Under the pieces are notes generated by a model. The model was not told the DNA's origin, did no database searches, and worked only from the letters and a program-made list of their open reading frames with translations. The position numbers and the translations under genes were made by a program. A DNA stretch of 64,000 nt from assembly GCF_033118175.1 (NCBI RefSeq), contig NC_083694.1:35549608-35613607 (forward strand), read 5' to 3'. Each line of letters starts with the position of its first letter. The stretch's first letter is position 1. The stretch comes from Dama dama. Lineage: Eukaryota; Chordata; Mammalia; Artiodactyla; Cervidae. Positions 1-12,329 of the stretch are shown in pieces.

Positions 1-108
1 CAGCATTCTTGCCTGTGAAAACCTATGGACAGAGGAGGCTGGTGGGCTATAGTCCATGGGATTGTGAAAGAGTCGGACACGACTGAGCGACTCAACAGCC
101 ACCACCCC
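1..108 (+). repeat. Bov-type SINE, 3' part, cut by window edge
   Basis: It starts in the 'attcttgcctg' block and continues through 'gtccatggg' and 'gagtcggacacgactgagcg', the 3' half of the BovA unit in sense orientation. Confidence 0.85.
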
Positions 109-159
109 ACTGTGGTTACTCTGCACTTTGGGAATCCTACCCATTCCAGAGAATTCCAA

Positions 160-359
160 GGGAGTGATTGCTCAGTCATGTCTGACTCATGGACTGTAGC
201 CTGCCCAGTTCCTCTGTCCATGGGATTTTCCAGGCAAGAATACTGGAGTGGGTTACCATTTCCTTCTCCAGGGGATCTTCCCAATCCAGGGATCGAGCCC
301 TAGTCTCCCACACTGCAGGCAGACTCTTTACCATATGAGCCACCAGGGAAGCCCCTTCT
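160..359 (-). repeat. Bov-tA-type SINE with target-site duplication
   Basis: This is an antisense copy, from 'gctcagtcatgtctgactc' to 'gagccaccagggaagcccc'. A 10-bp direct repeat AGAATTCCAA flanks it at 150-159 and 360-369, which fixes its ends. Confidence 0.92.
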
Positions 360-1719
360 AGAATTCCAAAGAATTAGCCATTTCCTGATGTCCAGCTGGC
401 TGTCAGTATCCTTGAACAGCATCCTTCTAAACTGACCTTTTATAGTAGCTGTTTTTACAAGAAAGAGAATACTCCAGCAATAATAAAAATACACTAGTTT
501 CTCTCCCCTATATTCAACCAGAGATTATATTTTAAGTCTTTATCGCAGGTGTTTCAAATGTCTCACATTTGTCTATTATGTTCACATTTCCTTTCATGCC
601 GCTGATGAGACTGTACTGGACCCTGTTCTGTGTTCCTGGGGGAAAACAGGGAGCTCGTAGTTCGTGATTAGTGAGCAAAGACAGACAAGCCCAAGGGCTG
701 CCGCTTGAGCTGTGTCTGCTGCCCCCTCACTGTCTCTTCCTATTATATTACACTTGTGCTCTGAAGGATGTTTACCAGAGCCACACTCCTTGGACCCCTG
801 TCATCCGTGTGTCTTTTCTCACCTTCAACATGATCTGGACTGGTGTTTTCATTTGTTAAAAACAACAAGGACATTTACTGGGAAACTTCTGCTGGAATCC
901 TTTCAGGTCATCATAGCTATTTATTCTCTGTCATAAACTATAATTCTCCATTTCCCTTACCCCCACATCAGGGGAGTTGGTGGTTTATGGTGGACAGTCA
1001 GTGGAATTTGAGTGAACAGTGGAAGATTTCAAAGAACTACTGAGAGATTATGTAGCAGGTTGTAGCACTAAGAACAAAACATAAAACCTTCTTGTTCTCC
1101 ATCACAGTTTGGCAGTACAAGAAGAAATGGGCTTACCCAACAGCATAAAGGATTTAGAATTTGTGGTTATACCTGTGAAAACATTTCCTCTGAGGAAAGA
1201 AAGCAAATCATGGGATCGGATTAATAAGGAATTTCCTTTATATGATTAAAATGGCCCAGGGTCTGTCTAATTGGCCTCAGTCTGGGGTTGGTGTGGAAGT
1301 TAGAGATTTTTTCAGACTTCTGTTTAACAGGAACATGAAACGCGGGTGCGGTGCTATCATAAAGGCATGAATGACCAAGAGAGAGGGAAACCTGAAGCAC
1401 AAGACATGTAGAACTGTAAACAAAAAGATTTGGAAAGAGAATGGGAGCAGGAAGAATGCCTCCATATATTCAAACATGAAGGAAAATACAAATGCAAGGC
1501 AACAACTGAAAGATGTATGATCCTAGGGTGTTTGAACTGTAGTGTTGACATTATTGTAAAGTAATTTTTCTAATAGCTAAATGGTGGTAAAATCAAGGGT
1601 GTTGTTGAAATATTCCAGGCTTTGATTATTGCTGTTGTTGTTCAGTCACTCACTCCCAGAAATCATGATAATCAAATTGGCTTCATTCTCAAGAGGCCAC
1701 TGATCTGACCTTCTTTCTT

Positions 1720-2189
1720 TTTCTTTTTTTTTTTTTTTCATTTATTTTTATTAGTTGGAGGCTAATTACTTTACAGTATTGTAGTGGTTTTTGCCATACA
1801 TTGACATGAATCAGCCATGGATTTACATGTGTTCCCCATCCCGATCCCCCCTCCCTCCTCCCTCTCCATCCCATCCCTCTGGGTCTTCCCAGTGCACCAG
1901 CCCTGAGCACTTGTCTCATGCATCCAACCTGGGCTGGTGATCTGTTTCACCCTTGATAGTATACTTGTTTCAATGCTGTTCTCTCAGAACATCCCACCCT
2001 CGCCTTCTCCCACAGAGTCCCAAAGTCTGTTCTGTACATCTATGTCTCTTTTTCTGTTTTGCATATAGGGTTATCATTACCATCTTTTAAAATTTTATAT
2101 ATATGCATCTTTAAAATGCATATATATGCATTAGTATACTGTATTGGTCTTTATCTTTCTGGCTTACTTCATTCTGTATAATGGGCTCC
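1720..2189 (-). repeat. L1 3' end, antisense, 5'-truncated
   Basis: A T-rich block is followed by 'ttagttggaggctaattactt' and the antisense ruminant L1 3'UTR. Flanking 15-bp repeats CTGACCTTCTTTCTT (1705-1719) and CTGACCTTTTTTCTT (2190-2204) differ at one base and mark the insertion. Confidence 0.88.
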
Positions 2190-2774
2190 CTGACCTTTTT
2201 TCTTATTGAGAGTGTCACAGAAGTGCCTTCGAAGCAGGGCTCCTGGTTGAGGCACCACAATGGAAAGAACCAGGGAGGTGGTCAATTCTGAAGATAACCA
2301 TAAAGATGAAAGAATGAATGTCAGCAGCTTCTTAGACACTGAATGGGGGAATGGGGTTGAGATCATATGGTTTTTTTCCTACAGAAACAGTTTCCTCAAG
2401 ACAGGGAAAGTTTCACATTTTCCCTGGACACAAATTCAGCAAGCACTTACTGTATACGGGTGCTTTACCTCTCAGGAGGGAACGAGCAGTCTCTGTTCTG
2501 AGCTCCAAGGGCATCACTGGTGAAGCAGCACTCGTGAAGAAGGTGGTCTCTCATCAGAAGCCTTGGAGGCCTCAGGTAGGCACTGAGAGATCTGGCCTGG
2601 GAGTTCCTAGATTTAAGCTGCACGTTGAATCCCCACCCAACTCTGGAACATGCCCCCAGTCTACAGTAATAATACTATAGCTCAGGTGTGGATCATTCCT
2701 TGTGGGATATCAGGAGTCACACTAGTAGTTTTCATGAGTGTTTTGTGTGTTCATAGTTACAGAGGGTCAGGAGA

Positions 2775-2992
2775 CTTCTGCTGTTTTTGTTCAGTGGCTC
2801 AGTCATGTCTGAGTCTTTGTGACCCTTGGGACTATAGCCCACCAGGCTCCTCTGTCTATGGGATTTCTCAGGCAAAAATACTGGACTGGGTTGCCATTTC
2901 CTCTTCCAAGGGATCTTTCTGATCCAGGGATCAAACCCATGTCTCCTATATTGTCAGGTGGGTTCTTTATCACTGTGCCACCTGGGAAGCCC
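2775..2992 (-). repeat. Bov-tA-type SINE
   Basis: Antisense copy flanked by the 8-bp repeat TCAGGAGA at 2767-2774 and 2993-3000. Confidence 0.9.
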
Positions 2993-4216
2993 TCAGGAGA
3001 ATTTACATGTTGAAAAAAAGCAACTTGAGAGCTACTTCCATTGAATGTGGAACAAGTGGCCATGCTCTCTTTCCCTCCAACCTCACTCTCACTCCTCGTA
3101 TTTTCTTTTGAGATGAGTGGGGAAAGCGATTGGAAGGGTGAGTCTGGTTCATCAGGCCGAGCATGTGACTTGGGCCTGAGCAACTCAAGCTGCAAATCTC
3201 TGAGTACTGCAGGGGCTCTGCGGTGCCTTGGGTGTGAGCGTGAGGGCTAAGACAGTGATGTTAGCACAGCTGGTATCCCGCTCAGTTCCACATGTCCATC
3301 ATTCCTGCTGGACCGAGGGAGGGCAGCAGGACAGAGCACACGACTCTCTTACAGCCCTGGGCAGGCTGGACGACCAGCTGGCCACAGTGCCTTTGGGGGA
3401 ACTCTGAGAAAATCAAGGAGGAATCTTGATGGCTAAAAACTTGAGGACATGATTATCCAAAGGTTCCTAAGACCTCAAAGCCCTAGAGCTCAAATTTGGG
3501 GTGAAACTGGCTCAGAGGTCTTTCAGGACTGTTCTTGAGTTCTTAGTGAATTCCAGGTCAGCGTCAGCTGGGGTGGGTAGGTGTTGTAGCACTAGCCCTG
3601 ATCTAAGCTGATGCCCTTGACACCTAACTCAGCAACAGCATGGAACCGTGAACAAACACAATGAGAAATTATTTGTTTTTTCCAGGAAGATGCATGGGAA
3701 AAACAGAAATCCTTCTAATCTGTTTGAATATAGCTTTTCTTCTATAACTGCATTTGTGTTGATGTGGGTTTGTTGAGGTGACATAACCAGGGAATTGTTC
3801 GGCTCCTCGGTTATGAAACTGTGTGAATGAACATAGTATTACCTAAGACAAATGAGGTCCAAAGCAATCTCTTCTCCTTTCCCCATCTCTGGAGATGTCC
3901 AGAGAATATAGAGAGGAGTAAAATCTTTCTTTAACCCTCTTTGACAAAACAGGCTTCAGGGAGCATATTAAAAGATCTCTCTGAGAGTTCAGGTCTGGTT
4001 GAAGATTTAGAAGCAAAAAACAAACATCAAAACTGCTGTGGGTTCTTGGCGTATGAACTTGATGGCATTTGCACCCGGAAAGTGGCATTTGGCCCTAGCA
4101 CTTTGATGAGCATGGGAGCCAAGGAAACAGTTTCACTGTAGATATACAGTGAAGAAGTATAAACCAGACCTCTGACGTGACTTTAGCTCCTTTATCATCA
4201 ATTTCTTGTATTCCAG

Positions 4217-4392
4217 ATGATCAACTGAACTCAGAGGAAAAGAAGAAAAGAAAGCAGCGGAGGAACAGGACAACCTTCAACAGCAGTCAGCTGCAGGCTT
4301 TGGAGCGTGTCTTTGAGCGGACACACTACCCAGATGCTTTTGTGCGAGAAGACCTTGCCCGCCGGGTGAACCTCACTGAGGCCAGAGTGCAG
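4217..4392 (+). CDS. PRRX1: PRRX1 exon 2: N-terminal three quarters of the homeodomain
   Basis: This internal coding exon belongs to paired related homeobox 1, a nuclear transcription factor of limb, craniofacial and other mesenchyme. The acceptor ttccag ends at 4216 and the donor is CAG|gtaacc at 4393. The first two bases complete a codon split with exon 1 (Asn81 by human numbering). The next 58 codons start DQLNSEEKKKRKQRRNRTTF and run to ...NLTEARVQ. They contain a basic stretch (KKKRKQRR, probable nuclear localisation) and homeodomain residues 1-46: the N-terminal arm, helix 1, helix 2 and the start of helix 3. The split between homeodomain residues 46 and 47 is typical of paired-class genes. 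I read no stop or frameshift and no substitution against the human protein as I remember it. Upstream in-frame codons in the intron are not coding. Exon 1 lies outside the window. Identification is firm. Confidence 0.97.
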
Positions 4393-5049
4393 GTAACCAG
4401 AGTACTCCCCGCCTCAAAGGCATGTCTCTGAAGACTGTTGAAAAACACCACTTGTAGGTTTCAGACCAGAGCTGATAGTAAGAAGGATTATAAATGGGCA
4501 GCATGAAGGCAGAATCAGTTTCTGATTGTGTTTCTTTTGGCAGAAGCATAGTTTTAAAAATCAAAGTGAAGGCCTTTCAGTAGGGCAGAATACGCCTTGC
4601 TGGCAGTCTCACACCTCTCATTGTTTCCCACCCTTCCAGATTCATGTTATAAACATTGTCCTTCAGAGGATTTGACTCTGCACCTTCCCCACCACCTTGC
4701 CCTAGCTTTCAACTTGAGCAGTCGGGTGGTCAAAGAGATGAACTCTCTGTCCCCCACCTCAGTTTTCCTCCCCAGACTTTGGGAATGTCCACATCTTCAA
4801 GAAACATATTTATAGTGATGGACATGGATGGCGGTGGGGAATGAACACAGCAGACGCTGAACTTAGAAACTGCATTAAGAGCACATTTAAGTAAGTGATT
4901 TTGTGTTTCTGTGAAGTGAAGAAGGGTAAGTGCATATAAAACGAGGTGAAGAGAGAATAGTAATTCTTTCAAATATTAATGCCATGACTCATCAACTACA
5001 AGCCACGCATCTAGAAGTAATACAATCTGTGATTAGGAATAATAATGAT

Positions 5050-5255
5050 GATAATAATAACTAATACGAGCTGAGCCCTTATATGCTAACCAGTGTCCTT
5101 AGTTACATAACTGATCTGTCTAATCCTCACCCCAATTCAGTGAGGTGGATAATATTCATCTGACAGATACGGAAACTGAGACTCAGAGATTAAAGGATTG
5201 TGTATAACGTGACACAGCTAGGAAGGGGCTGAACTAGAATTTGAAGACACATATG
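5050..5255 (-). repeat. MIR/L2-like ancient repeat
   Basis: Antisense order: 'taatcctcacc..aattcagtgaggt', 'ggaaactgagactcagag', 'cacagctaggaag..gctgaac'. This is the usual antisense MIR pattern, degraded. Confidence 0.65.
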
Positions 5256-5468
5256 CAGATCTAGAGTTCATGTTTTTAAGCATTATAGTAGGTTTTAAAT
5301 AAATACATAAACAAGTCTTCTGGCTACATGCTTTTTCAAGCAGTGCTTTGCTATCTCTGCTCAGAGTCCAGATTTGATTATCTTCCATATTGCTGGAGGT
5401 AGGCTTGTCTTCCCTAATAAATTATTGTTTGTAAATCTGTGTTCAGTCTGAGATTGAAGAATTTCTTT

Positions 5469-5768
5469 TTGAAAAATATTTCTTTAAAGATTTATTTACT
5501 TTTGGTTCTACTGGGTCTTCATTGCTGCCCGGGCTTTTCTCTAGTTGCAGAGAGTGGGGCCTACTCTTCATAGCAATGCATGGGTTTTTCATTGCGGTGG
5601 CTTTTCTTATTGGGGAACATGGGCTCTAGAGCACAGACTCAATAGCTGTGGTGCACGAGCTTAGTTGCTCTGCACATGTAGGATCTTCCTGGACCACAGA
5701 TCAAACCCGTGACTCCTACTTTGGTAGGTGGAATCTTCATCCCTGAGCCACCGGGGTAGGCCCTGGGC
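5469..5768 (-). repeat. tRNA-Glu-derived CHR-type SINE
   Basis: Antisense copy with 'ctctagttgcagagagtgggg', 'cattgcggtggcttt', 'ggatcttcctggacca' and 'gagccaccgggg'. It is flanked by a 15-bp repeat with one mismatch: TTGAAGAATTTCTTT (5454-5468) and TTGAAGGATTTCTTT (5769-5783). Confidence 0.88.
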
Positions 5769-7074
5769 TTGAAGGATTTCTTTCTTCAAATGATAACTCT
5801 CTTGATGGGGGACTTGGGCTAGGGTGTGGAAGGGTGTGGAGGCTAGGGACTGTATGCAGAACCCTACACTGTGAGAGATATTTGTTGAGGGTGAGGGTCT
5901 AAGAGGTTGCCTCAGCCTGAAGACAGTGTGCAAGCATTGTCCCTGTGAAATGGGGATTTCACTTAAAAGTCCTCCCCAGGAGAAAAAAAAAAAATGTCTT
6001 TGACAAAAGGGGTAAGTTGCCTGGACACTGTGGTACCCCCAAGGATAGGTTAGGAGCGGGCAGATGTGAGGATGCTGGTGTTACTATGTGGGAGTCTCTC
6101 AAGGCTCAGATGAGAGTGGTCCACAGGCACAAATTCAGTTCTGCTCTCTCCATCCTGCTGTCCAAAGCACAACTCTGAGGTCAGCCTTCCCACATCCTCT
6201 TCCCCCATGCTGCTCACCACAGTTCTCCAAACATGCTCCCTGTTTCTACTCTGAAATCCTTTCCTTTCTCCTTCAAAACCCATACTTTTTTATGCCCCAG
6301 GCTTGGCCTCCAGTGGTATAATAAATAATTTTAGGTCAATAACTCACAGTGCCTGAAAGTACCACTTTTGCCATGGCGACCTGAATTTTAAATAAGGGAA
6401 CCTGAACAGGGCAATGTTGGGAATTAACAAAAAAAGGTGAAAGAGCAATTTTGGATTAGGGAGCTAAATTGGTCCCATCGCAATAAGCAAATGACATTCT
6501 TATGTGTTGAAACTATTTTATCTTCTTCCTTTTCCATCCTACTATGTTCTAAAGTCTTTTAGAATTGTGAACATTTCCCATGTAAGCAGGACAGAATTCT
6601 CCCTTTGTGACTTTATTCTTCCTCTATGAAGACTTACCCTTTGCCAGTCTAAACCACTGCCTCTGAATCTGGCCTTCTTTATATTTATGGCCTTTATCAC
6701 AACGTGACATGTATTATATTGAGTTGTGCGCAGGCCAACTTCCCCAGCTAGACTGTGAAGTTCTTTTGGATGGAAGCCATATCTTATCATCTTTGCAATC
6801 TCATTTTTTCCCTGTCTTTCTTCCCTCTCAAATATCTATCAAGCATCTGTTATTCTCTTGGAACTGGTTTTGCTTTGCTGGGGATAAATAATACACTGGT
6901 TTTTTCCTCAAAGATATTCCAGACTGGGAGCAGAGAAGACAAATGTGCAGATCATACTATTATCAGAGCATAAGATGATTCCTACACTAAAGGAATGTTC
7001 AAGAATTAGTGATAGATCAGAGGAAGGACTGATTAAATCTGCCTGGGGAAAAAGAGAATATATGAACATTGAGT

Positions 7075-7210
7075 AGCCATTCTATGCCAAGTCTCACAAC
7101 AACCTGTGAGTTGGTATTGTCATCTTTATTTGATTGTGAGACAAAGGATCAGAGACATATATAACTATCCAAGGACAAATCTTTAAGTCATGGAGCCAAT
7201 ATTTTTCTTT
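7075..7210 (-). repeat. MIR-like fossil
   Basis: 'tctcacaacaacctgtgagttggta' and 'gacaaaggatcagaga' follow the antisense MIR order. Highly degraded. Confidence 0.4.
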
Positions 7211-7254
7211 AACTCTGTTAGGTTGTAAAATCACGTTCCTTCCACGCTAACATT

Positions 7255-7680
7255 TCACAAAGAAGGTGATGTTCAAGTTAAACCTTAAAAAAACAAGTCG
7301 TTGGCACCTGGATAAAAGGGGAGAATACTGCAGACAGAACATTCAGTGTGAATACATATAGGTGGGAAAATAGCCAAATACATTTGGGAGTCTTAACCCC
7401 AGAGTAAGATCTGAAATGATGAAGCACCAGTGCATGAAGGCCAAGTGATACAGAATGTGGCAGAATCGATGGACAATGAGCTAATTCTTGAACCATCTTT
7501 GTTCTAGAATAAAGATAAGATATTATCTTTGATGTGTTTGATAAAACATTTTGATTTTACTCTGTGGGTGGCAGAGAGAGTCAGTGGATGATAGAAAGCT
7601 AAAGAGAAGCACTAATACAATTATATTTGCATTTAAAATGATAACTCTAATAGAAATGTGAAGGACACCTTAGAAACAAA
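7255..7680. repeat. Old GA-rich interspersed repeat fragment (family not assigned)
   Basis: Motifs such as 'gcagacagaacattcagtgtg', 'agtgcatgaaggcc' and 'tctaatagaaatgtg' resemble the GA-rich fossils at 52.1-54.3 kb and 58.8-60.2 kb. I could not name the family by eye. Confidence 0.4.
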
Positions 7681-7879
7681 AGAGCTGAAACCAGAAAAGA
7701 TTCTTCCTCTACTGATTTGCACCCTGGCCTTCCATGGGGGCACCAGTCACATGGTATTTCTATGTGAATATTGCCAGCTAGCACTGTGAAACTGTCCCAC
7801 TCTGCACCATGGGATTTCTTTCTCCCACATCTGTCATGCCTTTCCATAACTGTACCTAAAATTCTTGTATTGCTGTCTT

Positions 7880-8030
7880 TCAAATTTACATGTCTATCTT
7901 CTTTTAGTAGATTGTGAGCTGCTTATGAGCAGAGTAAGTCTCATCTCTTCATTCCCAGTATTTAGGCCAGGATCTAGAATGTGGTCTCCACAAGGACTTT
8001 GTGAATGAGTAAATGAAGGAATAAAATTCC
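7880..8030 (+). repeat. L2 3'-end fragment
   Basis: 'tagattgtgagctgcttatgagcagagtaagtctcatctcttcattcccagtattt' (described in parts) follows the L2 3'-end pattern, ending near 'gtgaatgagtaaatgaa'. Confidence 0.55.
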
Positions 8031-8089
8031 ACAGCAGTACAGAAGAATTGTAAGATCCTGAGTCAGATGTCCTTGAGCTCAAAAACTGA

Positions 8090-8280
8090 GCCATTTATTA
8101 CTTCTGTGAACTTCAACAGAATCTTTCATCTCATTGAAATGGGTTTCTCAACTCTGAAATAGAAATAATAACACCTAGTTTGGAATTGTCATAAGTATAA
8201 AAAATGTAGGTAACATGTTTGTATAAATTCCTAACCCTAGTAGCACTTAATAAATGGTAGAGTTTTTATTAGCTGTCATC
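8090..8280 (+). repeat. MIR fragment
   Basis: Sense MIR-like order: 'gaaatgggtttctcaactctgaaat', 'aataataacacctag' and 'cacttaataaatggtag'. Confidence 0.5.
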
Positions 8281-9114
8281 AATGGTATCAGTGCTGCCCA
8301 TTTCCTTGGACGCCAGCAATTAAATACACTCGAACCAGCTTCCAACTTTCAGTATCTGAATTTCTGTTTCACAAGTTTCTTTCTAGAACTTCAGGAGACA
8401 TGCCAGAAGTGTTGGAACTTTAACCAGTAACTGACAGGAGCCAATGTATGAATCCACAACTCTCTCACCCCTCCAGTGGGAGGTGTATGCCCTGTGTTAT
8501 CCTTAGGGTCTCTCAAGGACTAAGCGCCCACAGACAGAGCTGGTTCAGTAGCACACCAGTTAAGAGGTTGCTTTTCTTCTGTTACTTCCTCCCTCTTCTG
8601 TGGTTATTCCTCGCACCTCCCAGATAAACTATTTGCTTCTGAAATGCTTAACGCAGGGTCTCCTTTTGGGAAGATGGGAGATTTTCTTTAAATATCCAAT
8701 AAGTATCATAAAAGCAGATGATGTTTCTGCCCTTTGAAGAACTTTGAAGAAACTTTAAAAATATCACTATACCTGTGGCAGAAGTCTGGATGAGATTTTT
8801 CTTTTTACTATAATTCTGAGAGGAATTATAATCCACAATTTGCTGTCAAATGCGTTCGTCATGGATCCCGTATCTGGTGGCCTGATCACTGGAAGCACCT
8901 CTTAGTCTCTGTTCTTAATAGCCCTGGAACAGGGCCCACTGGGGAAGGATTATGGCATGTTTTCTGTTGTTCTAGGAAGAATTCCATGCTTAGCCTATAT
9001 CTTCCTTGGGAAGGTGTTATATGGCAAAAATCAACCAGGAGTTTATTCATGGAACCTCTCCTTTGTTTTTCCTCTCTCTTCTCATGCCCTTCTCTCCTTC
9101 CGACAATCTTCCAG

Positions 9115-9296
9115 GTGTGGTTTCAGAACCGAAGAGCCAAATTCCGCAGGAATGAGAGAGCCATGCTGGCCAATAAAAACGCTTCCCTCCTCAAATCCTA
9201 CTCAGGAGACGTGACTGCTGTGGAGCAGCCCATTGTACCTCGTCCTGCTCCAAGACCCACTGATTATCTCTCCTGGGGGACGGCCTCTCCGTACAG
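9115..9296 (+). CDS. PRRX1: PRRX1 exon 3: end of homeodomain recognition helix and linker
   Basis: The acceptor cttccag ends at 9114 and the donor AG|gtga starts at 9297. The 182-bp exon reads as 60 codons beginning VWFQNRRAKFRRNERAMLAN and ending ...DYLSWGTASPY, plus two bases (AG) of a split codon. It supplies the rest of homeodomain helix 3 with the invariant WFQNRR core. Gln at homeodomain position 50 is the class-typical specificity residue, and Asn51 and Arg53 make conserved DNA contacts. The Pro-rich linker (VPRPAPRPTDYLSW) follows. The split AG is completed by A of the cassette exon (Arg200, isoform a) or C of the terminal exon (Ser200, isoform b), so this donor is the branch point of the splice choice. 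It is intact and matches PRRX1, not the paralog PRRX2, over the linker. Confidence 0.97.
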
Positions 9297-10029
9297 GTGA
9301 ATGACTGGCCCACCCTCCCTTGCTCCACCTCCACACATTTCTCAACGGTTGGTCACATTCAAAGCTGCTTGTGCAGCTGGCTGACATTTCTTACTGGGTT
9401 AACCTCTTCAGAGACATTCAACTTGCTGACATCCCCAGATTTTCACAGGAGATCACTAGTTGCCCCAGGAGCAGGGTCTGGGGCAGAAGAGAGAGGGGCA
9501 GGCCAACAGCAGTCTCCTCTTGGACTCAGGAACTCTTGCAAAGGTTTCAAAGATGGGGAAGAATCTAAAAGAAAAGATTGTTAAGCTATGCCCAGAGTCC
9601 CTCTTGCAATCATTCTGGAACAAAACTTTATTCCGTTTCCAAATTGGATAGATTGGTTGGATTATGCTCTAGTAGGAATTTAACACATAAGGCTCTAAGT
9701 GTAGGACCAAAGGCAAACTTCACAGTAAAACTGATGTGGAATGAAAAGAAATAAGGAAGGGGAAAAAGAAGGAAAGAGAGAGAGAAGGGAAAAAAAACCC
9801 AAGATCATTCAGATCACTCTCATGGCCATAGATCTTTATTAATAGGTGGGAATGTCTTATGATCCAAGATGCTTTCCTATTCTATTGCTAGTTCTTGTCG
9901 ACTTATTTGAAGTTCTTTGGGGGTTAGTTTGTGTGGGTTTAAAAAAATATATATGAAAGCAGTGTATAGTTTTCACTAAATTTTTATATTTAAAAGGTGA
10001 AAAATATTAAGGAAGCAAATAACATAATA

Positions 10030-10640
10030 TTATTTCAATTGCTTGGAAAAGCTTTTAACTTTCATTGATTATGCTGTTCAGACAAAAACAGATTAATGCC
10101 AGTGGGAAGCTGAAACGCGTGTGCCCAATGCATTGTCATCGGTCTAAAGTGTCTATTTGAAGCTAAGCCTGAGTACTCTTAGAAACCAGATCAAGGCTCT
10201 GTATTCTCTGGCCAATTGTAGCAGAGGAAGAAGTATTTACAAACCACATACTATGCTTCTGTTTACCTTTTTATTGTTAAGGTTAATTAAGCGTTTAAAG
10301 AGAGGTTTTAAACTAAGTGTAAGAGATTATCTCCCAGTTGATGCTGAGTTCCTGATGTGAAATGCATTAGTGAAATGCAGATAGTTTCGAATTTGATCTC
10401 TCTAATTAAAGCAAAAACCTTACCTAAATATTCTTTCTGTTTGAAATCAGTTCCTTGAAATAAATGCCATAAATGCATTTGGAAATTTCTTTTAAATTCC
10501 CCATTATGAAATTAGCCTGACTTGCTTTGGTCTATGCTTAGGAAATTGGAAATTTCTATTGCTCTTAGACATAGTATGCTTTGCTGATTTCAAAAGATTA
10601 GTCCTATTTGTGTGTCCTTTTTAAAATTTAGACTCCTCTC
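10030..10640. promoter_or_regulatory. Candidate conserved noncoding segment in PRRX1 intron 3
   Basis: AT-rich, repeat-free sequence dense in short homeodomain-type cores (ggttaattaag at about 10281, ctctaattaaag at about 10401, several ATTA/TAAT). This texture is typical of deeply conserved developmental enhancers, but conservation cannot be measured here. Confidence 0.3.
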
Positions 10641-12329
10641 CCAAAGGATTTACTAAAAACATATTTTGCAGACCATTATAAAATCACATATTCTTTAATT
10701 TTTTAAATAAGTGAAAGATTGCTTTGGTGGGTTTTTGTTTTTTTTTTTTTTTTTATAAATATTGATAGCTCATAGACTCATTAAATGGTTTGGGAAATGG
10801 ATTTGGATCAGAGCTTGAAGTCTCTGGTTTGAATTTGGTCACAACCAGGAAGTTTAGCTCCTTTTTATTTATTCCTGGATCCTAGTAAGGAACTTTTTTT
10901 TACCCGCTATAATAACCGAGATGGCTGTCATGTGGTCCTTACCAGTGAGAGATGGAGGGCAGTATACTGCATAGTGGAGATGAAAACCTTAATATTAGAC
11001 TAGATTACCTGGACCTCAGCAGAAGTTCAAATCCCATGCCTGCATTATACATACTTTGTATATGGGCATCTAACTGAAATTATTAACATGCAATTTATGT
11101 ATGCTTTTTGGGGAAGTGTTATATTTTAATTTGAAAGATTGTGTAGAAATTCTAGATACACTTTAAAAAAACACTCATAATTCCACCATCTTGAGATGAC
11201 TAGTGTTTATTTTTGCAATTAGAGTTCAGTATTTTATATAGTATAGACATAGTGTAAATACTATTTTGTATTCTGCTCCTTTCACTTAAAATCATATAAC
11301 CTAGTTGCTTCTTATTCAATTCATGGTATACTTTTATATCTTTTCTCTCTTAGACACAGAGTTTGTAAAAAAATAATTAAAAATTTCATAGAATCTGACT
11401 GTTCATATTCGTATGAAGGATAAATTAATCTCCAGATTTAAGTAGAAAAATGATGGTTTAAACACTAATTTAATCAACAATTATGTTTTTGACCCAGGGT
11501 TGACTGAAGTGTTTCTATTTTGATTAATTTCGAAAAGTGGCAAAAAATTATTTTGTTCCTTAAAGATATTTCTGCTGTGTTTAGAGCCAAAATACTCATT
11601 ACGATCTCACATTTTGAAGCTTGGTAGGAAATATAAGTGTTGTTAAGGAAATATAAAAGAAAACCAAGTGATGAAAAGCAAAGGAAATGATAGATCTTTT
11701 GTGTTATGGAAAATTAACTCGCTATTTCTGTTGGTACTATTATGTCAAATTAGTTATCTCACATGTGACATTCATTAAAAGGCATTTCTCTTGGTTAATC
11801 CTTGGATGCTCCTGTGTGGCAGCTTTGTCCTTGATCTGGTTCCAAAGAAGAGACTGAACACTTGCCCGAATTTAAGCCTTCGGCACGCAAAGTTAGAGCC
11901 AGGGCTCATGATCCCTGTTTCTGTCTAATGTATTAGGCCATATAACCCTGCTTTCATTCACATTAAATCTTACTCTGTTGAAAACAGTAAAAAGAGTAAG
12001 ACTGGAAAACTACATAAACGTGCCTGTTTGATTCAGGATTTGTCTCAGATGCGGGAAGCATGCCTGCCACTGAGATCCATGTTCTGGGGGATGTGGGCAT
12101 TCCCTGGCATGAGTGAGACATGCAACCCAGGGACTGTGAGGAGACAATTTTGCCAGAGAGGACAGTTTGCTGACTTCCACAGCTCTCCTCTGGAAAAAGA
12201 GAGGAAGAAACCAAGTCTCAAAGCAAATAGCTTGTGTATGGTCAGAATTATGATATGGGAAACAACCAACACGTTCCCCTCCCCCTCCCCCCGCCCCGGG
12301 TGTCTTTTATATCCAGAGTGGTGGTTGTA

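Larger units (their letters stand above)
1..4216 (+). other. PRRX1: 3' part of PRRX1 intron 1
   Basis: No exon is seen before 4217. The stretch holds three ruminant SINE copies and an L1 3' end (listed separately). The remaining parts (about 370-1700, 2205-2770, 3000-4216) show no feature I can name. The polypyrimidine tract and ttccag acceptor are at 4190-4216. Confidence 0.9.
4393..9114 (+). other. PRRX1: PRRX1 intron 2
   Basis: A 4.7-kb intron with GT-AG ends. It contains a CHR-type SINE (5469-5768) and several very old MIR/L2 pieces. The remaining sequence (4400-5040, 5790-7070, 8290-9110) shows no gene and no recognisable RNA. Confidence 0.9.

Noticed and set aside
4177..4216. In-frame ATG upstream of the homeobox exon as an alternative start
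   Set aside because: A good polypyrimidine tract and AG at 4215-4216, and the known exon boundary, show these codons are intronic.
4393..4431. Read-through of exon 2 into 'VTRVLPASKACL'
   Set aside because: A consensus donor gtaacc follows the CAG at 4390-4392 and the homeodomain continues at 9115.
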